Source of the DNA: Martinezella dioscoreae
GTDB lineage: Bacteria; Pseudomonadota; Alphaproteobacteria; Rhizobiales; Rhizobiaceae
Length of the DNA: 64,000 nucleotides
Assembly: GCF_009176305.1 (NCBI RefSeq)
Contig: NZ_BLAJ01000002.1
Location: 682,001 to 746,000, forward strand
Reading direction: 5' to 3'
This document shows positions 33,738-42,364 of this stretch, one piece after another. Both the position numbers and the translations under genes were made by a program. Position 1 is the stretch's first letter; every line of letters begins with the position of its first letter. The notes under the pieces were generated by a model. It had not been told where the DNA came from. It was given only the letters and a program-made list of their open reading frames with translations, and made no database searches.

Positions 33738-34976
33738 TTATGGCTTGATCCAAGACCATTGCGTCACCGGCATGGCCGGCCGCCAGCCGGTCATGCGGCC
33801 GACAGGTGCGGCGCGCGCAATGTCGATACGGATCAGCGAGCCGCCGCGGCGTGCCTGTTCGGCCAACAGAAGGACTTCCATTTCGGTCGTGACGGCATTG
33901 GCGACCAGCCTGCCGCCGCTTTTCAATTGGCCGATGGCGGCCTCCAGCACGCCGGCATCGCTGCCGCCACCGCCGATAAAGATCGCATCCGGTGCCGGCA
34001 GGCCGGTAAGAGCAGCCGGCGCCTCGCCTTCGACAACGGTCAGGCCCGGTACACCGAAATTCGCTGCGTTTCGGCGGATTCGAGCGGCGCGTTCAACGGA
34101 AGCCTCAATGGCAATGACGCGCAGTGACGGATCGGCCAGCATCCATTCGATGCCGATCGAGCCGGAGCCGGCACCGATATCCCAGAGCAGCTCACCATAA
34201 CGTGGCGCCAGCGCGGATAGCGTCATCGCGCGGATCTCCCGCTTGGTGATCTGGCCGTCATGTTCAAAAAGCTCGTCGGCGAGGCCTGCGCTTAGCGGCA
34301 AAATCCGCGCGCCGGCTTCCGCCTTGACCTCGACGCCGCAGATGTTCAGATCGTTGATGCCGGAGAGGCTAAAGCTAGCCGCAGTTTCCCGGGAGACCTT
34401 CTCGTTTGGACCGCCAAGCGCTTCCAGAACCGTCAGTTCTGACGGACCGAAACCAGAGCTGCGCAGCAGGGCGGCCAATTCGGCGGGGCCTTTGCCATCG
34501 GATGTCAGCGCCAGGATCTTGCGGCCCGAATGCAGGTGCGGCCGGATCAGATCGATGGACCGGCCATGGAGCGACAGAACCGTCGTCTCCTGCAGGGGCC
34601 AGCCGAGGCGCGACGCGGCAAGGCTGAAGGAGGAGGGTGCTGGGATAACGGTCATTTCAGCGGCCGGAATGTGCCGCGAAAGTGTCGCGCCGACGCCGTA
34701 GAAAAAAGGATCGCCGGAGGCAAGAACCACTGTCGGTTCTCCGCGCCGGGCAAGAACCGCTTCAACGGATTTTTCGAATGGCGAAAGCCATTGATGGGTT
34801 TCGCCTGTTATCAGTGACCTCATCAACTCGATGTGGCGTACACCACCGAAGACCGACGGCGCGTCAGCGATCTGCCGTTTGGCCTCGTCGCCGACACCGG
34901 CTGGACCGTCTTCGCCGATGCCGATAAGAGTAAGCCAGCGTTGAACTGAAGGTGTCTCAGCCATGGGCAAGGTCCG
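33738..34976 (-). CDS. cobL: Precorrin-6B methyltransferase (decarboxylating) CobL
   Basis: A bifunctional enzyme of 412 residues from ATG 34976 (408 from ATG 34964). The N-terminal half (about 10-210) is a tetrapyrrole methyltransferase (LTLIGIGEDGPAGVG, VVLASGDPFFYGVG), CbiE-like, for C5. The C-terminal half (about 220-410) is a Rossmann methyltransferase (LLWDIGAGSGSIGIEWM), CbiT-like, for C15 methylation and C12 side-chain decarboxylation. ATG 34976 has GAGG 6 bases upstream; ATG 34964 has no clear site. Either start overlaps the start of the divergent cobK, so each promoter must lie inside the other gene. Confidence 0.92.
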   Translation of the reverse strand, partial: RTLPMAETPSVQRWLTLIGIGEDGPAGVGDEAKRQIADAPSVFGGVRHIELMRSLITGETHQWLSPFEKSVEAVLARRGEPTVVLASGDPFFYGVGATLSRHIPAAEMTVIPAPSSFSLAASRLGWPLQETTVLSLHGRSIDLIRPHLHSGRKILALTSDGKGPAELAALLRSSGFGPSELTVLEALGGPNEKVSRETAASFSLSGINDLNICGVEVKAEAGARILPLSAGLADELFEHDGQITKREIRAMTLSALAPRYGELLWDIGAGSGSIGIEWMLADPSLRVIAIEASVERAARIRRNAANFGVPGLTVVEGEAPAALTGLPAPDAIFIGGGGSDAGVLEAAIGQLKSGGRLVANAVTTEMEVLLLAEQARRGGSLIRIDIARAAPVGRMTGWRPAMPVTQWSWIKP

Positions 34977-35733
34977 CATTCTGATCCTCGGCGGCACGAC
35001 CGAGGCCCGAGCGCTGGCGGCGGCGCTTGCCCCGCGCACTGATCTCGACATTGTTCTGTCCCTTGCCGGACGAACCGCCGATCCGGCGCCGCAGCCCGTT
35101 CCGGTGCGCAGCGGCGGTTTCGGTGGCGCAGAGGGGCTTGCCCGCTATGTCATCGATGAAAAGATCGATCTGGTGATCGATGCCACCCATCCCTTCGCGG
35201 CCCGCATTTCCGCCAATGCTTCCCAGGCAGCCACTCAATGCGCTGTTACGGCCTTTGCATTGCGCCGTCCCGCGTGGATGTCGGTCGAAGGCGATGACTG
35301 GCTTTCCGTGCATGGCGTTTCGCAGGCCATAGCCGCGCTCGGCGCAGCACCCTTGCGCGTTTTCCTGGCAACGGGGCGGCAGGAGGCGCATTATGCGAAC
35401 GCCGCGCCGCAGCACCATTATTGGGTCCGCAGCGTCGATCCCGTCGAACCGCCGCTGACCGTGCCTGACGTCAGCTACATCCACAGCCGGGGTCCGTTCC
35501 GCCTGGAGAACGAGCTGGAGATGCTGCAACGGCATGGAATCGAGGTGGTCGTCGCCAAGAACAGCGGCGGTGACGCGACCTACGGGAAGATAGAGGCGGC
35601 AAGGCAGCTCGGAATCAAGGTGATCATGGTCGAGCGCGCGGATACCGCCGGCTTGCCGGTGGTCGAAACGGTAGACGCTGCGCTCGATCGGATCGATCAT
35701 TTCGTCTCTTCCCTGATGAAGCGCGGCGTATAG
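34963..35733 (+). CDS. cobK: Precorrin-6A reductase CobK
   Basis: A 256-residue NADPH-dependent reductase that converts precorrin-6A to dihydro-precorrin-6. VRILILGGTTEARALA, VIDATHPFAARIS, VFLATGRQEAHY and VVAKNSGGDATYGKIEAARQLG are the family motifs. GAAGGTG lies about 9 bases before ATG 34963. It is the only plus-strand gene of the cob block, with its 5' end overlapping cobL's and its last 37 bases overlapping the 3' end of cobJ. Confidence 0.93.
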   Translation: MGKVRILILGGTTEARALAAALAPRTDLDIVLSLAGRTADPAPQPVPVRSGGFGGAEGLARYVIDEKIDLVIDATHPFAARISANASQAATQCAVTAFALRRPAWMSVEGDDWLSVHGVSQAIAALGAAPLRVFLATGRQEAHYANAAPQHHYWVRSVDPVEPPLTVPDVSYIHSRGPFRLENELEMLQRHGIEVVVAKNSGGDATYGKIEAARQLGIKVIMVERADTAGLPVVETVDAALDRIDHFVSSLMKRGV

Positions 35734-36461
35734 ACCAGATCCGGGCGTCCCTCGCGGGCAATGACGCGCGTCTCGGCCGAGCCGATGATGACGCAGGTCG
35801 CCATATCCGCCTGCGAGGCCTCGGCATCGGCGAGCCGAGCCACTGTCATGCGCTCGTCGGGACGACCGGCGGCCCGACCGAAGATGACAGGTGTTTCGCC
35901 GGGCAGCACGGCGCGCAGGATCTCGAAGGCCTTGCCAAGCTGCCAGGGCCGCGCCTTGCTGATCGGATTGTAGAGCGCGCTCACAAAGCCCGCTTCGGCA
36001 ACGGCGCGGAGGCGACTCTCGATCAGCGGCCAGGGTTTCAGATTGTCCGAAAGCGAGATCGCGCAGAAATCGTGCCCGAGGGGAGCGCCGATGCGGGCCG
36101 CAACGGCAAGCATGGCCGTGATACCCGGCACGACGATAAGGTCTACCGTCCGCCATTCAACCGGACCATGATCGATCGCCTCGCAAACGGCGGCCGCCAT
36201 GGCAAAGACGCCGGGATCGCCACCGGAGACGACGCAGACATTGATGCCGCTTGCGGCTCGCTGCAGCGCCATCTTGGCGCGGTCCAGCTCCTCGCGATTG
36301 TCTGATGCCTGACGGATCTGGTCGTCGCGCAGCGTCAGGCGGTCGAGATAAGGACCGTAACCGTAAAATTCGTGAGCGTCCGCCACGGCAGCAAGTGCCT
36401 CCGGCGTCGTCTGCTGGGGATTGCCGGGGCCCGTGCCGATCACATAAAGACGCCCGCTCAT
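35697..36461 (-). CDS. cobJ: Precorrin-3B C17-methyltransferase CobJ
   Basis: A 254-residue tetrapyrrole methyltransferase that performs C17 methylation and ring contraction. GRLYVIGTGPGNPQQTTPEA, GYGPYLDRL, VCVVSGGDPGVFAMAA and ALYNPISKARPWQL are typical of CobJ/CbiH. Its start overlaps the cobI stop as ATGA (36458-36461), and it ends the cobF-G-H-I-J direction, tail to tail with cobK. Confidence 0.94.
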   Translation of the reverse strand: MSGRLYVIGTGPGNPQQTTPEALAAVADAHEFYGYGPYLDRLTLRDDQIRQASDNREELDRAKMALQRAASGINVCVVSGGDPGVFAMAAAVCEAIDHGPVEWRTVDLIVVPGITAMLAVAARIGAPLGHDFCAISLSDNLKPWPLIESRLRAVAEAGFVSALYNPISKARPWQLGKAFEILRAVLPGETPVIFGRAAGRPDERMTVARLADAEASQADMATCVIIGSAETRVIAREGRPDLVYTPRFIREETK

Positions 36462-37195
36462 GGCCGGCTTTCCCAGCCAGGAACCAGCACAAGGGAGAAA
36501 TAGGGCGCTTCGGCATCGTTGCGGCTGGCTAGCGGCGTCATTGCGCCGTTCGCCATCGTGCCGCGCTCGACATAGATCGCTTCCTCCAGTCGGCCAGCGG
36601 CATCAAGCGCGCGGCGGATCTTGGGCAGATTGCGGCCGACCTTCATGATCACGGCAGCCTGTGTATCACCCAATCTGCGGGTTAGCTCGGCCTCCGCCAT
36701 CGTTCCTGGCAGCACGGAGAGAATGTCGTCTCCCTGCACCATCGGCAATCCTGCAAGAGACCAGCAACCGGACATGGCGGTCACGCCCGGGATGACTTCA
36801 GTGGGGAAGCGATCGGCAAGGCGCACATGCAGATGCATGTAGGAGCCATAGAAGAGCGGATCGCCCTCGCTGAGTACGGCAACCGTCTTTCCTTCGCGAA
36901 GATGCGCCGCCACCATCTCGGCCGAGGCGTCATAGAAGGCGGTGATCTGACGGAGATATTCCGGCGCGTCCTTGTCGATCTCGGTCGTCACCGGATAGTA
37001 GAGCGGCAGCAGCGTTACGTCCGCCTTCAGCAGATCGCCGACGATGGCTTTCCCATTGCCACCTCTACCCTGCTTGGCGAAGTAAGCGACAACATCGGCA
37101 CGGTCGAGAGCCTTGACGGCCTTGACCGTCAGCAGTTCCGGATCGCCAGGACCGGTGCCGACGCCGATCAGGTTTCCATTGGACGGCGCACTCAT
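36458..37195 (-). CDS. cobI: Precorrin-2 C20-methyltransferase CobI
   Basis: A 245-residue SAM-dependent methyltransferase. NLIGVGTGPGDPELLTVKAV, VVAYFAKQGRGGNGKAI, VAVLSEGDPLFYGSYMHLHV and EVIPGVTAMSGCW identify CobI/CbiL. The start at 37195 overlaps the cobH stop (ATGA, 37192-37195). Longer open sequence further upstream is cobH in another frame. The product acts first among the methylases encoded here, after uroporphyrinogen methylation by an enzyme not in the window. Confidence 0.94.
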   Translation of the reverse strand: MSAPSNGNLIGVGTGPGDPELLTVKAVKALDRADVVAYFAKQGRGGNGKAIVGDLLKADVTLLPLYYPVTTEIDKDAPEYLRQITAFYDASAEMVAAHLREGKTVAVLSEGDPLFYGSYMHLHVRLADRFPTEVIPGVTAMSGCWSLAGLPMVQGDDILSVLPGTMAEAELTRRLGDTQAAVIMKVGRNLPKIRRALDAAGRLEEAIYVERGTMANGAMTPLASRNDAEAPYFSLVLVPGWESRP

Positions 37196-37824
37196 AGACC
37201 AGGCCTCGCAAGCGCATTGAGGGCGGCTGCCGTCATGGCACTGCCGCCCAGCCGGCCGCGCACGATGGCAAAGGGAACGCCGTAGGAGTTTTCGGCAAGC
37301 GCATCCTTCGATTCCGCCGCGCCGACGAAACCGACGGGCATGCCGATGATGGCAGCCGGCTTCGGCGCGCCATCGCGCAGCATTTCGAGAAGGTGGAAGA
37401 GGGCCGTCGGCGCGTTGCCGATAGCGACGACAGAGCCCGCCAGCCGATCCGTCCAAAGATGCATGGCTGCGGCCGAGCGCGTGTTGCCAATGGTCTTCGC
37501 GATCTCCGCCGTCCGCGGGTCCTGCAAGGTGCAGATCACTTCGTTGGCGGCAGGCAGACGGGCGCGGGTGACGCCGCGGGCGACCATCTCTGCGTCGCAG
37601 AAAATCGGTGCACCGTCAGTCAGCGCCTTGCGGGCGGATGCGACGAAATCGGGAGAGAAGAGAAAATGTTCTGCCGCTTCCACCAATCCGCAGGCATGAA
37701 TCATGCGGATGGCGACATCGGCCTCGGCTTCAGGGAAACGCTGGAGATCGGCTTCGCTGCGGATGATCGCAAAGGAGCGCTCGTAGATCGCATCCCCTTC
37801 GCGGATATAGTCATAGTCAGGCAT
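37192..37824 (-). CDS. cobH: Precorrin-8X methylmutase CobH
   Basis: A 210-residue isomerase that moves the C11 methyl to C12, giving hydrogenobyrinate. MPDYDYIREGDAIYERSFAI, RMIHACGLVEAAE with the catalytic His, IFCDAEMVARGVTR and GMPVGFVGAAESK are all visible. It starts 2 bases after the cobG stop and overlaps cobI by 4 bases, so it is in the middle of a tightly packed operon. Confidence 0.95.
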   Translation of the reverse strand: MPDYDYIREGDAIYERSFAIIRSEADLQRFPEAEADVAIRMIHACGLVEAAEHFLFSPDFVASARKALTDGAPIFCDAEMVARGVTRARLPAANEVICTLQDPRTAEIAKTIGNTRSAAAMHLWTDRLAGSVVAIGNAPTALFHLLEMLRDGAPKPAAIIGMPVGFVGAAESKDALAENSYGVPFAIVRGRLGGSAMTAAALNALARPGL

Positions 37825-37826
37825 TT

Positions 37827-39239
37827 CTATCCCTGTCGTAAGGCCGTCGCGATTGCGTCCCGGCCGAGCCGTTTAAGACACTGCTGTGCCGATTCGCCAG
37901 CAGCTTTGTTGTTTCGCACCAGTTCCCCGAGCGCAGCCAGCGCCGATTTCAGATATTCCTTATGGATGTAAGCCACGGGCTCTGATGATGCTGACCCATT
38001 TACGACAATAGCATAGCCCGTTGCAGCACCGACGATGGTCAGCATCGCCGGGAAAGGATGGGCGCAGCCTTTTGCGCAGCCGGATAGATGCACCTTGAGC
38101 GAACCATCCAGCAGCTCATGCCCGATTTCGACCAGATCGGCGGCCGCCTTTTTCGTGGCGTAGTGGGCAGAGGCGCATGCGCCGGCACCGGAACAGGGAA
38201 CGGCATAATTTGCGGGATCATCGGCGCGTGTCTGAAAGCCGCAATCAGCTGCCGCGGCGAGAATACCTTTGATCCGCTCGCGCGGGAGGCCGAGCAGCAA
38301 CAGGCTGTGTTCGGGGCCGGTCCGTAATTCATGCGCCCCAGTCATCTCTGCATGGTCAAGAAATCGGATGAGGTCTTGAGCGTGGATTTGACCGAAGGCG
38401 GGCCGCAATCCGAGTGCGGTCTGTTCGTTATCGAGCGGAATGACACCGACAGGAAGGGCGGATGAGTTAGTTTCTCGTCGTGGGAAGCTGGAAGGGGCAG
38501 GAAACTGTAGTCCTAAAGCGGCGATGTCCAGGTCACGGCCGCGGGCGCGAGGGCCGATTGCCGCCAACGCTTTGAGCAATGCCATGACACAGGCTATCGC
38601 TTCTTCGCCAGACAAGGCGACAAGCCGTGTGGCCGTCGTCTCGGTTCCCGCAATGGCAAGAGTCCAAAGCTTTCGGCCATCGGCGGCAGTGACAGCCTTC
38701 AGCCTGATATCCGCCGAGAGTTCGTCAAGGACGAGCCGGCCGCCGCCGTCAACGATAATGGCGAGCTTTGCAGCGAGCAATGGCTTGGGACGAAGTGCAT
38801 CGATGGCGCTTCGCAGACGCTCAGAAAGCCCACGTGCATCAGCAATCTCGGACGGATCGACACCGCTGAGCGGCGGGACTTCGATCGTGACGCCGCTCTC
38901 TGGCACGATGCCGGCCCGATCGATATCGGCGGCCAGTCCAGGCATGCTTTGCGGCGTCATGCCACGCAGCTGAAAATTGCCGCGCGCAGTGATCTCGATC
39001 AGGCCATTGCCGTGTCTCTCGGCTGCTTCCGCCAAGAGACGTAATTGCGCGATAGTCAGCCCCGGAGTCGATGGCCGCAAACGAACAAGAAGGCCGTCGC
39101 CGGTCTGCATCGGTGCATTCAGCGAGGGGCAGGCACCGCGAACCATAGAGGGCAGGGGCGATGCAACGCCGTCCTCGGCAGCTCCCCCTTTAGAGAAGCA
39201 CGCTTGTTCCTCCACTGTCTGCGCGTCGACCGCAACCAT
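37827..39239 (-). CDS. cobG: Precorrin-3B synthase CobG
   Basis: A 470-residue nitrite/sulfite-reductase-like monooxygenase that hydroxylates precorrin-3A with O2. RGACPSLNAPMQTGDGLLVR marks the first ferredoxin-like half. The cluster-binding Cys set appears as CSGAGAC near residue 363 and SGCAKGC near residue 408. ATG 39239 has GAAGGG 7 bases upstream; starts at 39275 or 39263 in the same frame are weaker. Its presence defines the oxygen-dependent corrinoid pathway. Confidence 0.9.
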   Translation of the reverse strand: MVAVDAQTVEEQACFSKGGAAEDGVASPLPSMVRGACPSLNAPMQTGDGLLVRLRPSTPGLTIAQLRLLAEAAERHGNGLIEITARGNFQLRGMTPQSMPGLAADIDRAGIVPESGVTIEVPPLSGVDPSEIADARGLSERLRSAIDALRPKPLLAAKLAIIVDGGGRLVLDELSADIRLKAVTAADGRKLWTLAIAGTETTATRLVALSGEEAIACVMALLKALAAIGPRARGRDLDIAALGLQFPAPSSFPRRETNSSALPVGVIPLDNEQTALGLRPAFGQIHAQDLIRFLDHAEMTGAHELRTGPEHSLLLLGLPRERIKGILAAAADCGFQTRADDPANYAVPCSGAGACASAHYATKKAAADLVEIGHELLDGSLKVHLSGCAKGCAHPFPAMLTIVGAATGYAIVVNGSASSEPVAYIHKEYLKSALAALGELVRNNKAAGESAQQCLKRLGRDAIATALRQG

Positions 39240-39311
39240 AAGACTGCCCTTCATAAGGGACATTTCCTTGCACAAACCGGATCGGCGGGCAAACGATTTG
39301 GTACTTGGCGC

Positions 39312-40088
39312 TTATTCGAGATCGTCGAAGTCCCGACCCTTACGCATAAGATAGATATCCATGATCCATCCATGCCGGGCGCGGGCTTCGGCGCGGGTCG
39401 CAAGAATCCGCTCGGAAACCTCAGCCAGCCTGCCCGCGATGATGATTTCATCCTTGGTGCCGAGATAGGCGCCCCAATAGATATGGGCATCGGGATCGTC
39501 GATCTTGCTGAAGGCCTGCTCGCCATCGAGCATGACGACGGCCGTTTCGGCAATTCCGGGAAAGCTTTCGGCCAATCGCCGACCGGTGGTGATCTGAACC
39601 GGCTTGCCGACGAGGTTGAGGGGGATGCGATGGCTTGCCGTCAGCGCTTGGATGCTGGTGATGCCAGGAATAACGCTATAATCGATAACGACTTTGCCGC
39701 GACCGACGACACGCTCGAGAATGCGGAGCGTGCTGTCATAAAGGCCGGGATCGCCCCAGACGAGGAAGGCAGCACTCTGGCTTTCCGTCAGATGTTCCAG
39801 AAACAGCCGCTCGTAGGTCGCGGAAATCGCGTCATGCCATTCATCGACGCTCCGCACATATCTGCGGTCCGCCATCTGGCGTGACGGCACGTCGTAATCC
39901 ACGTAGCGGGTGGCGGGATTGGTGACATAGCGCTGGCAGATATCGCGCCTGACGTCGGCAAGCTCGCTCTTGGCCGCGCCCTTGCTTGGAATGAGGATGA
40001 CATCGGCTGAGTTCAGCGCATTGATCGCCTGCACGGTCAGATGTTCGGGGTTTCCCGTGCCGATACCGACGATGTGAATATGCCGCAT
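39312..40088 (-). CDS. cobF: Precorrin-6A synthase (deacetylating) CobF
   Basis: A 258-residue tetrapyrrole methyltransferase that methylates C1 with loss of acetate. HIHIVGIGTGNPEHLTVQAI, VILIPSKGAAKSEL and AAFLVWGDPGLYDSTLRI are typical of CobF. ATG 40088 has GAGGCAAAG upstream. A longer frame back to a TTG at 40154 overlaps the AraC stop (TTGA) but has no ribosome-binding site. It is the first cob gene in the minus-strand order F-G-H-I-J, 72 bases ahead of cobG. Confidence 0.93.
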   Translation of the reverse strand: MRHIHIVGIGTGNPEHLTVQAINALNSADVILIPSKGAAKSELADVRRDICQRYVTNPATRYVDYDVPSRQMADRRYVRSVDEWHDAISATYERLFLEHLTESQSAAFLVWGDPGLYDSTLRILERVVGRGKVVIDYSVIPGITSIQALTASHRIPLNLVGKPVQITTGRRLAESFPGIAETAVVMLDGEQAFSKIDDPDAHIYWGAYLGTKDEIIIAGRLAEVSERILATRAEARARHGWIMDIYLMRKGRDFDDLE

Positions 40089-40150
40089 ATGCTTTGCCTC
40101 GCTCTTCAGCGCTGTTTGCCGGAAGCGCCTGCTCATTTCAAGAGGAGGCT

Positions 40151-40987
40151 TCAAGCTGATTGCCGCTCAAGGGTCCAGCGGTTGGCCATATAGCTGCGCG
40201 GCGAGGTGCCGAGCATGCGGCGGAACATGGTGGTAAACGCCGCCACGCTCTCGTAGCCTGCTTCGAGCGCGATGTTGATGACGGGCTGGCCCTCCGCCAG
40301 TTGCGGCAGGCAGGCAAAGACGCTTGCCTGCTGGCGCCAGGTGGTGAAGCTGATGCCGGTTTCCTTGCGGAACTGCCTGGTGAACGTTCGGCGGCTTACC
40401 GAAAGCTTTTCGGCCCAATCATCCAGCCTGGCATTAGGCGATGGGTTGGAGAGATAGTCGCGGCAGAGCGCAGTCAATCGGCGGTCGGACGGGAAGGGCA
40501 GGCCGAGCGGACGCTCGGGCAACGTTGCGATTTCCTCGACCAGTAGCGACAGAACGAGCTTGGCCTTGCGATGGCTGACCGGCGCCTCCCGCAGCCGGAT
40601 GGCTTCGAGCAGCAGGCTGCGGGCAAGATCGGTCACTTCGACGACACGCGGCGCTTCACCCTTCGGCGGCTGGCCGCGCGGCGTCACGTAGACGGACTTC
40701 ATGCTGACGTCGCTCAGGATCTCAATCGAATGCTCCAGCCCGACGGGGATGAATAGGGCATGGCCGGGCGGCACCATCCAGCGGCCGCGCGCCGTCATGA
40801 TCAGGGCGACGCCGGCGAAGATGCAAAGCAGCTGCGTGCGGCGGTGGTGATGCCAGGGAACCGTGTAGCCCTGCGGCGGCTCGGCGCTATGGACGAGCAC
40901 GTCGGCTGGCGATTCCTCCATCCAGCGCATGTTTCGCACATGGTCGTCGTCGAGGGTCGCCAGCAACTGTTTCGATAGCTTTTCCAT
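40151..40987 (-). CDS. AraC-family regulator with N-terminal cupin
   Basis: A 278-residue regulator. The N-terminal cupin (about 35-105) has YTVPWHHHRRTQLLCIFAG and PPGHALFIPVGLEHSIEI; the C-terminal AraC domain (about 175-275) has LDDWAEKLSVSRRTFTRQFRKETG and ALEAGYESVAAFTTMFRRMLG. It is divergent from a Fsr-like efflux pump with a 119-base gap, so control of that pump is the natural inference. On its other side cobF follows by 62 bases on the same strand, so cob transcription could also be linked. The ligand is unknown. Confidence 0.85.
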   Translation of the reverse strand: MEKLSKQLLATLDDDHVRNMRWMEESPADVLVHSAEPPQGYTVPWHHHRRTQLLCIFAGVALIMTARGRWMVPPGHALFIPVGLEHSIEILSDVSMKSVYVTPRGQPPKGEAPRVVEVTDLARSLLLEAIRLREAPVSHRKAKLVLSLLVEEIATLPERPLGLPFPSDRRLTALCRDYLSNPSPNARLDDWAEKLSVSRRTFTRQFRKETGISFTTWRQQASVFACLPQLAEGQPVINIALEAGYESVAAFTTMFRRMLGTSPRSYMANRWTLERQSA

Positions 40988-41106
40988 TTTGGCCCAATCG
41001 AGAAACTATTGGACCAAAACACGAAAGAAGGACATTCGCAAGCCGTGGTAAAGGCGGATCAAGTCATATCGTCGGCAAGTCTCGCCGGCGCAGGAGGATT
41101 CCCCAC

Positions 41107-42303
41107 ATGGTTGCGGAAGTGGCGGGTACGCAGGCCCGATATCAAAAGACGACGATGTCGATCGTTATGGCGGTCAGTACCTGTCATCTGCTGAACGATA
41201 CGATGCAATCGCTGCTGACGTCGCTCTATCCGATGTTCAGAGAGAATTATGCGCTCGATTTCGTGCAGATCGGCTTGTTGACGATGATGTTCCAGATCAC
41301 CGCCTCGTTGCTGCAGCCGGTGGTCGGTATCGTGACCGACAAATGGCCGATGCCCTATTCGTTGCCCGTGGGCATGGTCAGCACCTTTGCAGGCCTGGTG
41401 CTGCTTGGCTATGCCGGCAGTTTCGGCGTGCTCCTGATCGCTGCAAGCCTGATCGGCTTCGGTTCGGCCGTCTTCCATCCGGAGGCTTCGCGCGTTGCAC
41501 GTCTCGCTTCGGGCGGACGTCACGGGCTGGCGCAGTCGCTGTTTCAGCTCGGTGGTAACGCCGGCTCGGCGATCGGGCCGCTCATTGCCGCGTTCTTCGT
41601 CCTCCAGCATGGCCAGAAGAGCGTCGCCTGGCTTTCGGTGCTGGCCGTCATCGGCTTCATCGTTCTGAGCTGGGTCGGCAACTGGTTCATCAACCATCGT
41701 CGCCAGCAGTCGGCGCGTTCCGCCCCGAGCCGCACCTTGCCGATCGCGCGCAACAAGGCGATGTGGGCGCTTGCCATCCTCATCCTGCTGACGGCGACGA
41801 AGAACGTCTACATGGCGAGCATTTCGAGCTATTTCACCTTCTACGTCATCGACAAGTTCCATCTCGATGTCCGGGATGCGCAGCTGATGCTGTTTCTTTT
41901 CCTCGGCTCGGTCGCGGTCGGCACGATCATGGGCGGGCCGGTGGGCGACCGTTTTGGCGCGCGTTTCGTGATCTGGTTCTCGATCCTCGGCGTCATCCCG
42001 TTTGCGCTGCTGATGCCCTATGCGAACCTGTTCTGGACCTGCGTCCTGACTGTCGTCATCGGCCTCGTGCTTGCCTCGGCCTTCCCGGCGATCGTGGTCT
42101 TTGCGCAGGAGCTGATCCCTGGCCGCGTGGGACTGATCGGCGGCATCTTCTTCGGCTTTGCCTTCGGCGCGGGTGGACTGGGGGCAGCCTGGCTCGGCGA
42201 TTTCGCCGATGCGCGTGGCATCCCCTTCGTCTATACGCTCTGCTCGTATCTGCCGTTGTTGGGATTATTCACGATCTTCCTGCCACGAATTCCGCGGCAT
42301 TGA
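41107..42303 (+). CDS. MFS efflux transporter, fosmidomycin-resistance (Fsr) type
   Basis: A 398-residue, 12-span major facilitator. The N-terminal STCHLLNDTMQSLLTSLYPMF motif, VVGIVTDKWPMPYSLPVGM, FGSAVFHPEASRVARLASGG and the GPVGDRFGARFVIW loop are characteristic of Fsr. GCAGGAGGATTCC precedes ATG 41107. Fsr pumps export fosmidomycin and related compounds; the natural substrate here is unknown. It is divergent from a cupin AraC regulator and is followed by a hairpin terminator. Confidence 0.85.
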   Translation: MVAEVAGTQARYQKTTMSIVMAVSTCHLLNDTMQSLLTSLYPMFRENYALDFVQIGLLTMMFQITASLLQPVVGIVTDKWPMPYSLPVGMVSTFAGLVLLGYAGSFGVLLIAASLIGFGSAVFHPEASRVARLASGGRHGLAQSLFQLGGNAGSAIGPLIAAFFVLQHGQKSVAWLSVLAVIGFIVLSWVGNWFINHRRQQSARSAPSRTLPIARNKAMWALAILILLTATKNVYMASISSYFTFYVIDKFHLDVRDAQLMLFLFLGSVAVGTIMGGPVGDRFGARFVIWFSILGVIPFALLMPYANLFWTCVLTVVIGLVLASAFPAIVVFAQELIPGRVGLIGGIFFGFAFGAGGLGAAWLGDFADARGIPFVYTLCSYLPLLGLFTIFLPRIPRH

Positions 42304-42310
42304 TCGAAAC

Positions 42311-42331
42311 CGGCGGGCGATCAGCCCGCCG
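42311..42331. terminator. Bidirectional hairpin between Fsr-like gene and dadA
   Basis: CGGCGGGC (42311-42318) and GCCCGCCG (42324-42331) form a perfect 8-bp stem with a 5-base loop, 8 bases after the transporter stop; CTGTTCTTG follows. The dadA 3' end converges on it. Confidence 0.55.
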
Positions 42332-42364
42332 CTGTTCTTGAGCGCCCGCGTTGAGACCCCTTTG

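Noticed and set aside
40988-41106. Possible cobalamin riboswitch near the cob genes
   Set aside because: No B12-box-like conserved core was seen here or upstream of cobF, cobM or cobK.
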